Program-made: the position numbers and the translations under genes | The notes under the pieces: model-generated | The model's input: only the letters and a program-made list of their open reading frames with translations | What the model was told of the DNA's origin: nothing | The model's database searches: none | From: Breviolum minutum Mf 1.05b.01 | Taxonomy: Eukaryota > Sar > Dinophyceae > Suessiales > Symbiodiniaceae | Direction: 5' to 3' | DNA: 64,000 nt | Assembly: GCA_000507305.1 (NCBI GenBank) | Contig: DF241511.1 | Span: 1-64,000, forward strand | Part shown: positions 55,428 to 64,000 of the stretch, piece by piece | Layout: each line of letters begins with the position of its first letter | Position numbering within the stretch: the first letter of the stretch is position 1

Positions 55428-55446
55428 TGAGCCAAAACGGTTACCG
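55428..55446 (-). promoter_or_regulatory. Relic of the dinoflagellate spliced leader
   Basis: The minus strand reads CGGTAACCGTTTTGGCTCA and then CAG. The known leader ends CCGTAGCCATTTTGGCTCA and then AG. That is 16 of 19 identical bases, in the correct orientation, 64 nt before the ATG of the GT47 gene. Leaders are added to mRNA by trans-splicing, so a genomic copy points to retroposition. Confidence 0.7.
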
Positions 55447-55677
55447 TATGAAATTGAAGGTCAGTGGTTTCCGGGACAACTCTCGAACACAAAGAGATTC
55501 AAGTAACCAACCTTGTTCCATGCAGATTCCACGTGAGACTCATGTGACTGTCACTAACGTTTTTTTTTGGAGGGGTGGGCGGGTTTTGATAAAGGGAAAC
55601 GATGGGACTCTCATTTACAGAACACGGGAGTCTACTTGGTGGTTAATAGTAGTTAGGAACTTAGTAAGTTGAGTTGC

Positions 55678-55769
55678 CCATAGGATTCATGGGACTGGTG
55701 TATTTACCTACATTTTAGGTTTATTTCTATAGTAGAGGTAAGTGAATATGACATGTATCGATCCTATAA
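55678..55769. repeat. TIR element, family E
   Basis: CCATAGGATTCATGGGACTG at the left and ACATGTATCGATCCTATA at the right, with inner TTACCTACATT. Confidence 0.65.
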
Positions 55770-55779
55770 CCATATACTT

Positions 55780-56246
55780 GAACCATCTTAAACCTGCAAG
55801 TTGGTTTAAGTCCTTGAAGTATAATAAAATGACCAACAACCCAACTTACTAACTAGACACCAACTACAATGTTTGCCACCAATGTAATCACACTCATACT
55901 TTAGCAAGCTTGGTTCTATGGGACGTATCCAGGAAGCTTATTAGAATGGGATCTTTTATTTTTGTGATCTTCCTAGACTAGATCAAGGGCTATGTTGCTA
56001 GGCCCGTAGTTTCGGATCTCAAACACAGAACACTTGAAACTTCAAAACACACAAAAAACAACTGTTTTGCTCAAGAAATCCAATATGTTTGGCTAAAAAG
56101 GTGAATGTAACCACTGAGAAACACCCAGATGGAATCCCTGAAAATCCTCCACTAGAAAAGGAAAAACATGGGGTTCCACCTTAGTTTTGGGTGTTGTATG
56201 TTAATTTCACCATGATCTTTCAGATGCTTTCCACTATGATACCACA
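55780..56246. other. Stretch without a recognised gene
   Basis: Nothing supported. Confidence 0.4.
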
Positions 56247-56249
56247 ATG

Positions 56250-56409
<160 letters not shown>

Positions 56410-56510
56410 TGTATCTACACGGATTGGATTGGTTTCCTCACTATTAATCCAGAAATATCATGGTCTTATCCACACATGATGCGTGGTTCTTGTGCCTTCC
56501 GTCTGTTTCG

Positions 56511-56524
56511 CCCCCCCCCCCCCC
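56511..56524. repeat. Poly-C tract
   Basis: Fourteen C. Confidence 0.9.
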
Positions 56525-56906
56525 TCTTCTGCTTTCATGCCGCAAAATCCCTCCAAACACCGGTGCCTCCAATTCCAAAATGCGATGAAGCCGCGGTAGG
56601 TACCAACTCCCATGGAGATGCGATTTTCTAAGGCATCCTGCGGCACCGGGGGATGAGAGATCCGATGGTCATAGAAACCCCCGTGGTGTTTTTTTGTTAA
56701 CTAGAATCCCTGTGGGGCGTCTTGGATTTATTTGAAGGCTTTTAGGTGGTGTTTGTGGGTAAGTTTAGGTGCTGAGGTCGGAAATCTTCCAAGTGCGACC
56801 TTACAATGTTGAAACACCATTTTATACATCAAAAATCGCCCCAAATTTTGAATGTCAGGGGTTAGGATGTGCTTCGAGAAATTTGGAAGAGTAGTCACAC
56901 ACGTAC

Positions 56907-56946
56907 CAATCCAAGCTTCGATGACATGCACTTCACCATAAAATTT
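56907..56946 (-). CDS. Putative 40-bp exon
   Basis: CTGACTCCTAG | KFYGEVHVIEAWI | GTACGT. A strong donor. The 3' end of a family A element lies 20 bases upstream. Confidence 0.5.
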
Positions 56947-56967
56947 CTAGGAGTCAGCTATATACCA

Positions 56968-57078
56968 TACTGTTCATGGTTCAGAAATCCGGCTAACTAC
57001 AGGATGTACAAAACCTTGTAAATGTATAATGGGAGAAGCTACCTATCAACTGGTGCAGCATCCTTTTCATCAACAGTA
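56968..57078. repeat. TIR element, family A
   Basis: TACTGTTCATGGTTCAGAAA at the left pairs with GCATCCTTTTCATCAACAGTA at the right. Confidence 0.7.
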
Positions 57079-57154
57079 GTAGACCTCATAAAGAGGCCAA
57101 AGGTCCGCAAAGCGCAAGTTTAAACTTTATCTCTACTATTATGGCAAAATTATG

Positions 57155-57254
57155 TCAGCCCCAAAAGTGTTTGCTCATTTTTAACTTGTTTGGCCACATG
57201 ATCAATGATGGGTAAATAAAGCGTTCACACTTGTGTTGAAACACATCAAACATA
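57155..57254 (-). CDS. Putative exon downstream of a TIR intron, with stop
   Basis: It begins after CAACAG of the 57255-57357 element and reads MFDVFQHKCERFIYPSLIMW then PNKLKMSKHFWG, TGA. It is in phase with 57369-57406 if the intron runs from GTAAGC to CAACAG. Confidence 0.5.
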
Positions 57255-57357
57255 CTGTTGATGGAAGAAATCCTGCACCACCTGGGATGTATAAAACCTT
57301 GTAAATAATGGGATATTGACCATATCAACTGGTGCAGGATTTCTTCTACCAACCGTA
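57253..57357 (-). repeat. TIR element, family A, inside a candidate 114-bp intron
   Basis: TACTGTTGATGGAAGAAATC at the left, AGGATTTCTTCTACCAACCGTA at the right. The donor (GTAAGC) lies just outside and the acceptor is the element's own CAACAG. Confidence 0.7.
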
Positions 57358-57368
57358 TTTTTGCTTAC

Positions 57369-57406
57369 TGTAGACACTGTTCTCCCCACAAAATCTCAAG
57401 TTTACC
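57369..57406 (-). CDS. Putative 38-bp exon
   Basis: GCTAATCAG | GKLEILWGEQCL | GTAAGC. A second open frame through the same bases (LIRVNLRFCGENSVYSKQKY) extends further upstream, so the frame is uncertain. Confidence 0.4.
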
Positions 57407-57725
57407 CTGATTAGCTCAGTGACTAGATGATTTGAGTCAAATTCATCACTATCAAATGAGCCACGAACAAAAAACCTCTTACTTTCCATCATTGAATGTA
57501 TCCTGACAATGATAGAATGAATAAGGATCCTTAAAAATATATATTGCAACCGCCACATATATAGCTGGGTAGTAAAATTCCCTACTATATATACACCCTA
57601 AATAACCTGTTGTTTTTTCAATTGTTCAAATGTGTACCAAACAGAATCATGTTGGGAGATATGGTCAACCTAGTCAGGTTCATAAACCACTAAAACGGCG
57701 CACAAAATCCAAACGAAAATTACAC

Positions 57726-57796
57726 GCCATGCCTGGGTTAAGGGATGTCCACCCTGCAAGGTCATATTGTAGACCTTGTACTGGCCACGATCATTC
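57726..57796 (-). CDS. Putative exon
   Basis: After CTACCTGGAG the strand reads NDRGQYKVYNMTLQGGHPLT then QAW, ending C|GTGTAA. A family C element ends about 20 bases upstream. Confidence 0.55.
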
Positions 57797-57814
57797 CTCC
57801 AGGTAGCAGTTTTC

Positions 57815-57924
57815 CAGTTGGTGGTTTCAACCCTTTCAACCCATTTGAAAAACATCATATAGTCAAATCGGATCATTTCCCCAAGTAGGGGTGAAAATTT
57901 CAACTATTTCAAACCACCAGCTAG
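57815..57924. repeat. TIR element, family C
   Basis: AGTTGGTGGTTTCAACCC at the left, TTTCAAACCACCAGCTAG at the right. Confidence 0.75.
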
Positions 57925-57928
57925 TTTT

Positions 57929-58091
57929 ACTTGGGCCGGATCATCCCAGGACGGACGTTTCAGTGGTCAGTAACCATGGTGATCGTAAGGATCTGGTTGT
58001 GGGACCCCTTCCAAATGGCCGAACTTCATGGCTTATCGGATATCAATCGGGGTGATCCTAACCACTTACAAGTCCTGGGATGATCCTCCAG
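57929..58091. repeat. TIR element, family D
   Basis: TTGGGCCGGATCATCCCAGG at the left, CCTGGGATGATCCTCCAGCA at the right. Internal GGGACCCCTTCCAAATGGC matches the 24.9-kb fragment. Confidence 0.7.
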
Positions 58092-58139
58092 CAGCAAAGG
58101 GATGGGGATCTGTGTTATTGGGGAATGATGGTGAACTAC

Positions 58140-58310
58140 TAGAAGAGGGCCCCAAAAACATCGAAAACCAGTAAAAAGTAGGCGGCGTTATTTTACCCTA
58201 GTGAAACACACCCATTTATTTTCGACTATTTATAGGGGGTGAACTGTCCCTCCATGTATCGAATCTGTTGGGATGATGAACTCAAGTTCAAGGACCCATA
58301 ACTTCAACAA
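58140..58310. repeat. Dispersed element, family H (degenerate)
   Basis: CCATTTATTTTCGACTATTT and GGACCCATAACTTC match words in the other family H copies. Confidence 0.45.
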
Positions 58311-58568
58311 ATTCTGAGGGAGTGGGAAAAGGGGCCCATGGGAACTGTGCGTCATTGGAATTTCCCTTGGGGCGACTGAAAGGTGACGATTAAACCCCAA
58401 GTTCGTTTGGATATTTTTTGTATCCAAAGAATGCTAAGTCAATAATGCATTAGGGTGCCAAAATTGGGGAAACATGAACGAGTATTTTTTGTACCATAAT
58501 TTCAATGTGAATCTTCTAACATTATCATAACTCATCAACCTGCAATCGTGAAAAAATCGACAACATAC

Positions 58569-58623
58569 CTGCCCTTCCCAAGCTACCCTTAGATTTGCTT
58601 GTTCGGTGGTTGGGATATAAAGA
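58569..58623 (-). CDS. Putative 55-bp exon
   Basis: GGGAATAG | LYIPTTEQANLRVAWEGQ | GTATGT. A strong donor and an open frame of 18 codons. Confidence 0.55.
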
Positions 58624-59127
58624 CTATTCCCCAAATGGTGGTGTCTCATGGTGATGAATGATCAAATCCTTAGCAAATCACCCGCAAATCACATCCAAGT
58701 TCTAATTCCCCCCAAAAAACCCGTAGTAGTATATAATCACCTATATATATATATAAGAAACAAAATCGGGTGAAGTGATCACTCACAAATAAGAATATAC
58801 CTGTCCGGGGGAACATAGGAAAACAACCCCCTCACAACGGGACCCATGGCTGGACCTCCACCAAAACCAACAAGCTAAAAGCAACACTTTACGAAAACGA
58901 AACCGACCAATCCACAGAAACGCACCAACAAAAAACATAGGTGAAATTGAAGAAGTTTAACAATGACGTGGACAGACTCATATATGAACTTGTATTATTT
59001 AATGTAATTATCCAAGAATGGACTGAACAAAAAAACAAGGTAACAACATAGACACTCATAGACAATCTCTCTCTGTATGTAAATATATATATATATTTAT
59101 GACCCTATGATTCTCTTGGTGGCACAC

Positions 59128-59174
59128 CTGGCAACAATCAACTCCATAGGACCTTTCCAATTCTTCCAAGATAT
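59128..59174 (-). CDS. Putative 47-bp exon
   Basis: CTATATCAG | ILEELERSYGVDCCQ | GTGTGC. Coiled-coil-like start, then a Cys pair. Confidence 0.55.
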
Positions 59175-59238
59175 CTGATATAGGCTGACTCACCTTTCCA
59201 ACAAATATCAACATCTTCTCAAAAAAAACACCTACGCT

Positions 59239-59331
59239 CCGGTAAAGTAGCATAGCTGGCTGGAAATTCCCATCTTTAGTACATACCATGAACAAACTAC
59301 AAAAAATCCAGCCAGCTATCATTTAGTTTAC
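59239..59331 (-). repeat. TIR element related to family B', at an exon donor
   Basis: On the minus strand it starts GTAAACTAAATGATAGCTGG exactly where the upstream exon ends (ACCAG|GTAAAC). The inverted end CCAGCTATGCTACTTTACCG lies about 75 bases on. Confidence 0.65.
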
Positions 59332-59475
59332 CTGGTTGTTTGCAACCTCCCATAATCACCAGCGATCTCTGCATGGTTTTGCCTGTAGATACCAAACTCC
59401 ACTAAGATGTTGCGCATATGTACTGGCTGTTGACCAGCTGCATTCACCTTCAAACGTTGAGTTTGCACAGCCCAG
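59332..59475 (-). CDS. Well-supported exon
   Basis: After CGTGAATCAG 47 codons read WAVQTQRLKVNAAGQQPVHM, RNILVEFGIYRQNHAEIAGD and YGRLQTT, to ACCAG|GTAAAC. The composition looks like a globular protein. No family is recognised. Confidence 0.65.
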
Positions 59476-59871
59476 CTGATTCACGGGGCATGTTCTCGGG
59501 GTGTTTGGTGATTGGTGCAAGTCACACTACGGATATATGTATACATATATATACGCTAGGGGCAGGAGGTTCACCGAAGGTTCTTTGAGTAGGATATTGT
59601 GAATGGTTAAAAAATGGTTATTTCGCTGTGGCGAAACGTGAGTTTTTGAAGAAGTCATTCTCTACATAGAATTGTGTTCTGCGCGGACGAAATTTTTTGA
59701 TCCGCGTGTTGATTGATCAAAAATCCATCATTCATACATTTATATTTGTGAGAAACGTGTGATTTGTGTGGTAAAATGACGATTTTGGAAATGTTATGAT
59801 GTTCCAAGTGTTCAAAAGTGCTGTGGGCCACAGTATTTTTGGAGGTAGTGTCATAATTCACTGGCAGGCGC

Positions 59872-60015
59872 NNNNNNNNNNNNNNNNNNNNNNNNNNNNN
59901 NNNNNNNNNNNNNNNNNNNNNNNNNNNNNNNNNNNNNNNNNNNNNNNNNNNNNNNNNNNNNNNNNNNNNNNNNNNNNNNNNNNNNNNNNNNNNNNNNNNN
60001 NNNNNNNNNNNNNNN
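59872..60015. other. Assembly gap (144 N)
   Basis: Unknown bases. The right flank is a tandem repeat, which probably caused the gap. Its size may be an estimate. Confidence 1.
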
Positions 60016-60132
60016 CGACCATGTGTGCAAGTGCAAGGAACGTTACCATCCCCACCCCACCCCATCCCATGACTTGCGTAGCACCGACCATGTGTGCAAG
60101 TTCAAGGAACGTTACCATCCCCACCCCACCCC
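60016..60132. repeat. 69-bp tandem repeat bordering the gap
   Basis: Two copies starting CGACCATGTGTGCAAGT at 60016 and 60085, nearly identical. More copies may lie inside the gap. Confidence 0.85.
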
Positions 60133-60453
60133 AACCCCACCCCAACTTCATATATATAAACCCCCTTGGGGCAGGAGTTCCCGGTGAACCTCCTGCCCCT
60201 AGGGTATATATATATATAGCTGTCAAATGGTTGGAGATCCACTTCTTTTCGGATTTGGTGATTAAAAGTCAGGTCGTGAATGTACAACATCACTTGAGAC
60301 TGTCTAACTAATTTAGACCCCACAAATTCCCGACATATCATGTTGCACTCATCATTTTGAAGGAAAAACCCTAGGTTTTCAAATATGTTGGATTTCCAAC
60401 TCCTCATTCCACTGCAAAACATCTTTGATTTCCAACGACATCACAAACACCTT

Positions 60454-60527
60454 TTAAGACTTGGAGCCGTGTGCCTCCTCATGATCCACCCGTAGCTCAC
60501 TTGGGACACTAGCGTCCACATCGTAGC
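60454..60527 (-). CDS. Putative exon, possibly terminal
   Basis: After TCTTGCTGTAG the strand reads YDVDASVPSELRVDHEEAHG then SKS and TAA. CCCAA|GTGAGC inside it is an equally good donor, which would make a 27-bp exon. Confidence 0.45.
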
Positions 60528-60631
60528 CTACAGCAAGAGATGGAAAGAGCATGCCGTTTTTTTTTTCTACGAGACAACTAACGTCAGAATTTATGTTACT
60601 GATCTGCCCAAATTACAATATTTCACCAACC

Positions 60632-60717
60632 TAGATTTCCCTGATTTATAGGAGATGAAACCCTTCCAAAAAGCTACCTTTTGGGGTGTTGGTCGTGTGA
60701 GGTCGCTGTAATTGGAC
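60632..60717 (-). repeat. Dispersed element, family I, at an exon donor
   Basis: The second copy of 4312-4405. On the minus strand it begins GTCCAATTACAGCGACCTCA right after an open exon, as the other copy does. Confidence 0.55.
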
Positions 60718-60760
60718 CAGACTGATCGAACAATCCTTTTTGCCGAAACACTTCGCCAAA
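60718..60760 (-). CDS. Putative 43-bp exon
   Basis: TTTTCCCTAG | FGEVFRQKGLFDQS | GTCCAA. Other frames are also open in so short a stretch. Confidence 0.4.
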
Positions 60761-61154
60761 CTAGGGAAAATTGATGTGAGGCAGATCGTAAGGATCAACT
60801 GACTTAAAATAGCTTAAGTTTCAATAAAAAAAGACTTGGAACCCGACACGTGAAACAGATTCCGTCAAATCGCTAAACTGACAGTTGTTCGGTTGGATGC
60901 CTGCGCAGTTGTTTTTATTGCCCATGTTCCTTTCACCATGTTGATCTATTTGACTATTAGTCAATGAGGGAGTTATCTTTCAGATATTAACACAAACAAA
61001 ACGAAACTAATTCATGCAATATGCATTGAATCCCCTTTATGACCTTTTTGCAAAATAAATCATTTGAAGCTGTTCCCCTGCTATCTGATACCAATCAATT
61101 AAAACAAACAAATAAATCAATCAACTTCCCTACAGCACACACAAACAACCTGAC

Positions 61155-61289
61155 CTTGATCCATGAGAACATAGCCAAAGCCATGCCTGGCAATTTTCCC
61201 ATCAGCCAGGATGGTGGTTTGACGTAACCGGACGACAACGAGGTGACAATGGAAAAACAACCATGAATGAAGATGTATCTCTGTATCTC
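61155..61289 (-). CDS. Putative exon
   Basis: Open frame from GTTTTAATAG to CAAG|GTCAGG: DTEIHLHSWLFFHCHLVVVR then LRQTTILADGKIARHGFGYV and LMDQ. The second half is clearly protein-like. The acceptor choice is uncertain. Confidence 0.5.
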
Positions 61290-62012
61290 CTATTAAAACA
61301 ATATAGGTGATTTTCCAGCTTGCCATGTTCGTTTATGGGAGGAGTATTGAGTATTTCTAGTTGCTTTGTCAAAAATCAAACCAAATATCCAGGCATATCC
61401 AAGGATCACCCCTCCGATCGCAATTCAACGTGTCTTGTGCTGAAAAGCTTGGCATCACCTATTGCTGCTAGATACATCACAGAGGTTTAACACTTCGCAC
61501 CTCAAAAATGGTGGTTGGAAGACAATCCTTTCCTATTGGAAAGGGAACTTCTCAGGGGGTGTTCACCTACAATCGTATGCAAGGAACACTTTACCATCCG
61601 GTGTGGCTATTGATAGGAACAAACCATCTTTCTATCAACAAATATACCACCTGCAAAAACGTCTACGATTCTGAAGAAAAAAGCACGTCCCAGGTGAAGC
61701 ATGGAGATATATGGATCTATCCACCCGAAGTGTGTGCATTCTAAGCATTAAAACTCCTGCAGAATTCCATCAGGATTTACTAAGATAGATGACGATAGCT
61801 CTTCAAGGTCAAAAACCCAACATGATTCGATATGACCCAAGGTTAATCAATGGAAGGCCATCGAGTAACTAACTGATATATCTACAAATCAAAAATAAAA
61901 TCCAAGTTGATGCTGACGGAAGATACATATACCCAGGAAGTCAAAGACGACAAAAAAGAATAGTCCCCTGGAATTACTAATTATAGACCCTTACTAAAAC
62001 AATCGTCTTTAC

Positions 62013-62095
62013 GGTTCAAGATCATTCACTTGGACTTCCCAGATATATGGATCTTCATCTCCCGTTGTTCTCACAAAGAAAATCAATGGAGTTTC
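62013..62095 (-). CDS. Well-supported exon downstream of a palindromic element
   Basis: It starts right after GGGAACCAG, the end of the 62096-62221 element, and reads ETPLIFFVRTTGDEDPYIWE then VQVNDLE, ending CC|GTAAAG. A beta-strand-like, ordinary composition. Confidence 0.65.
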
Positions 62096-62221
62096 CTGGT
62101 TCCCTTAATAGGGGGTAGGTAGCAAATAATCACCCAATTGGCAATATATAAGTGGTATATAAGTGGTATATACTGCCAATTGGGTGATTATATATCACCT
62201 ACGACCTATTAAGGGAACTAG
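62096..62221 (-). repeat. Palindromic TIR element, candidate intron
   Basis: CTGGTTCCCTTAATAGG at the left and CCTATTAAGGGAACTAG at the right, with long inner inverted repeats (CACCCAATTGGCA / TGCCAATTGGGTG). On the minus strand it starts (CTA)GTTCCC and ends AACCAG, abutting the exon at 62095. Confidence 0.75.
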
Positions 62222-62304
62222 AAACAGCTATTGAGAAAAACGGGACCCCCTCGGTAATTCAAGTTACATAACATAGTTGTGTATGTTGTGTTAAGATTCA
62301 GTGA

Positions 62305-62410
62305 GTCGATGGAAGAAATCCTGCTAACCACCTGGGATGCATAAAACACTGTAAATGATGAAACTACCAACCTCAACTGGCTAGCCGGATTTCTGAACCA
62401 TCAACTAGTA
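62305..62410. repeat. TIR element, family A
   Basis: GTCGATGGAAGAAATCCTGC at the left, CCGGATTTCTGAACCATCAA at the right, slightly eroded. An open minus-strand segment (LGIDLAEVWGISNQY after TTTTCAG) runs into it from upstream. Confidence 0.65.
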
Positions 62411-62626
62411 TTGATTGGATATACCCCAAACTTCCGCCAAATCTATACCCAGCTGAAAACAAAAAAAACATGGATGCAAATGATGCGGTTTCATATAGGG
62501 AATATTTCGCATGGATTTCTGCAGGGAACCATATGATTACAGTACGCACTTTTGAGACATACAACTACTCAGATTTAAAAAATCTCCACACTCCATGTCC
62601 AACAAAAAACTTCCAACAAAAGCTTT

Positions 62627-62697
62627 CTAGTTGGTGGTTGAACCACTCAATTGAAACAAGTCAAATCGGGAATCTTCCCAATTAAAGCCACCACCTT
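62627..62697. repeat. TIR element, family C (short)
   Basis: CTAGTTGGTGGTTGAACC at the left, TAAAGCCACCACCTTCC at the right. On the minus strand it runs GTGGTGG...CAACTAG. Confidence 0.65.
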
Positions 62698-62733
62698 CCA
62701 CCCCAAAAAACACCTTTTCCCCAAAAAAAACGC

Positions 62734-62843
62734 CTGGGCGAGTAGAACTTTAAGGTGCCAGTGTATCTTAAATGTTGTCCTCCAACAAATAACTTCTCAT
62801 TGGCATCCAACTCATCTTGCAAGGCCACATTGAGACCTCCCGC
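62734..62843 (-). CDS. Well-supported exon
   Basis: It begins after CTCCAAG and reads AGGLNVALQDELDANEKLFV then GGQHLRYTGTLKFYSP, ending CCCAG|GCGTTT (a GC donor; the frame stays open beyond it). In phase with 63059-63113. Confidence 0.65.
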
Positions 62844-63058
62844 CTTGGAGGTTCACCCCGAAATAAATGGCCAAAAATAACAAATGGTTAACTGGGGTGA
62901 TTTAAACCCCTATAAATGGATGTTATAAGCTTACTTATAACTTTATTCAGCCAATGGACATTGAAGTAAAGGTTTGAACTTTATTTTTTTCTATTAAATA
63001 TGTAATCCCCAAAAGTTTAAAGGTCACTGGCTGAGTCAGTAACTGGTAGGGGGCCCAC
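62844..63058 (-). repeat. Family H element coinciding with a candidate 215-bp intron
   Basis: On the minus strand it runs from GTGGGCCCCCTACCAG to GGTGAACCTCCAAG. Words such as CAAGGTGGGCCCC are shared with 28.6 kb. Its removal joins two exons at phase 0. Confidence 0.6.
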
Positions 63059-63113
63059 CTTGTAGAAAAGATATCTAGCGTGATACTCCCCCGAAAGCGA
63101 ACGAATATCGACC
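63059..63113 (-). CDS. Well-supported 55-bp exon
   Basis: ATTTTTTCAG | VDIRSLSGEYHARYLFYK | GTGGGC. The acceptor lies in a family B-like end (CCCTGAAAAAATATGGTTGG on the plus strand) and the donor in a family H end, so the exon is sandwiched by two repeats. Confidence 0.6.
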
Positions 63114-63114
63114 C

Positions 63115-63680
63115 TGAAAAAATATGGTTGGAGTAAGTGAAATGTTCTTTTGAAATGGTCCCTTTTGAGGTGACATGTTAATTTTTCAGGGGGTTAAAAT
63201 TTTGAAAGATAAACAGATCTAGATATGCAGATATATTATACGCTAGGGTCACAAGTAAATGGCAAATCTTCCAAAACGTGGTTTAGTAAGGAGCTATCAT
63301 AAACCAATACATTGGAGTGGTGCCATCTACTCTGAACCCCGGGTATTTATATAAATATATATACATTCTATGTATCGGTTACATACATATACATCCTGCC
63401 TGCATACTGAAGCAACTGGTGATTTTGTTGTAGCTTAACTGGCAACTATGTCAGCAACCCTTACTCTCGGGTGCAAGAGATGGGAAGTACAAGCAACAAT
63501 ACAATTGTAAGCAGCACTTAAGTTGCCCAAGGGAATGCCCCCCCATCCCCAAAAACAGCCAAGGAAGGCATGGTGTGTTCACTTTAGCTGCTTGCACATG
63601 TTGGTGATCATTTGGTGAGATCATTTGGTCACATAACTGCTGTATTGAAGATCCACATGATCAAAACATGTTGGAGCTTT
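63115..63680. other. Stretch without a recognised gene
   Basis: AT-rich. A family B-like remnant runs to about 63200. Nothing else supported. Confidence 0.4.
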
Positions 63681-63681
63681 T

Positions 63682-63780
63682 CTAGTTGTTTGCGTCAACC
63701 CAGTTAAAGAATATAAATGTCAAATAGGATGATCTCCTCAAGGATCTGGGCAAAAGAGTAAACACATGTTTGCAACCTAG
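63682..63780. repeat. TIR element, family C (degenerate)
   Basis: CTAGTTGTTTGCGTCAACCC at the left, ATGTTTGCAACCTAG at the right. Confidence 0.6.
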
Positions 63781-64000
63781 ATTAGCTTGATTGAATTCCC
63801 ACCCAAATTGGACCATGATTATACAACTAAAGTATCATTGGGTTTTGGTTCCCTAAGCTCAAGCATACATTTGGGATGGGCATCCTGATTTGGGGTCAAC
63901 ACCCCTTATATTGGCAGAGAATACCTTAAAGTCGAGGTATTTCCAACTCCAATCATGTTGAGCCCCCTGTCCCCATGGGCTAAGATAGGAGTCCTTACTT

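Larger units (their letters stand above)
59548..60214. repeat. Larger TIR element containing the assembly gap
   Basis: GCTAGGGGCAGGAGGTTCAC (left) is inverted at the right as GTGAACCTCCTGCCCCTAGG, both next to TATATA tracts. A further nested inverted copy, CTTGGGGCAGGAGTTCCC, lies at about 60165. Confidence 0.6.

Overview
The window looks like nuclear DNA of a dinoflagellate, probably a suessioid or symbiodiniacean relative. No species can be named from the sequence. The signs are: a LINE-type retroelement whose first ORF carries a C5-cytosine methyltransferase and whose polymerase region carries the motif VGEASNPGP; an intronless glycosyltransferase gene with a degenerate dinoflagellate spliced-leader copy about 60 nt upstream of its ATG; very small exons with frequent GT/GC-AG boundaries; and dense short terminal-inverted-repeat (TIR) elements. 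The DNA is AT-rich with many trinucleotide repeats and one 144-base gap (59872-60015). Every coding signal I trust is on the minus strand, so genes read from high to low coordinates.

Layout, 5' to 3' on the minus strand. (1) 63.1-56.9 kb: a chain of small exons of an unrecognised gene, separated by TIR elements. (2) 55.43-54.04 kb: an intact, single-exon exostosin/GT47-like gene that looks retroposed. (3) 52.4-37.2 kb: small exons, many of them charged and coiled-coil-like, plus a clear C-terminal exon pair at 37.87-37.25 kb interrupted by a 119-bp TIR element with an 8-bp target duplication. (4) 36.3-25.1 kb: more small coiled-coil-like exons and a J-domain exon at 34.3-33.9 kb. (5) 24.5-13.4 kb: an 11-kb LINE-like element bounded by a 15-bp direct repeat, with an intact 1588-residue methyltransferase ORF followed by an endonuclease-RT-RNase H region broken by frameshifts. 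(6) 13.2-2.0 kb: further small exons and TIR elements. I cannot tell how many genes the exons make up. Stop-bearing exons at 57155, 46478, 37246, 26715 and 26384 suggest several.

The most interesting signal is that many TIR elements sit exactly between open exon fragments, with GT (or GC) near one end and AG at the other, and removing them often keeps the frame. They behave like introners, meaning mobile elements that create introns. At least three unrelated TIR sequences do this here. Exon boundaries were called by eye from splice-like sites and open frames. RNA reads are the decisive test.
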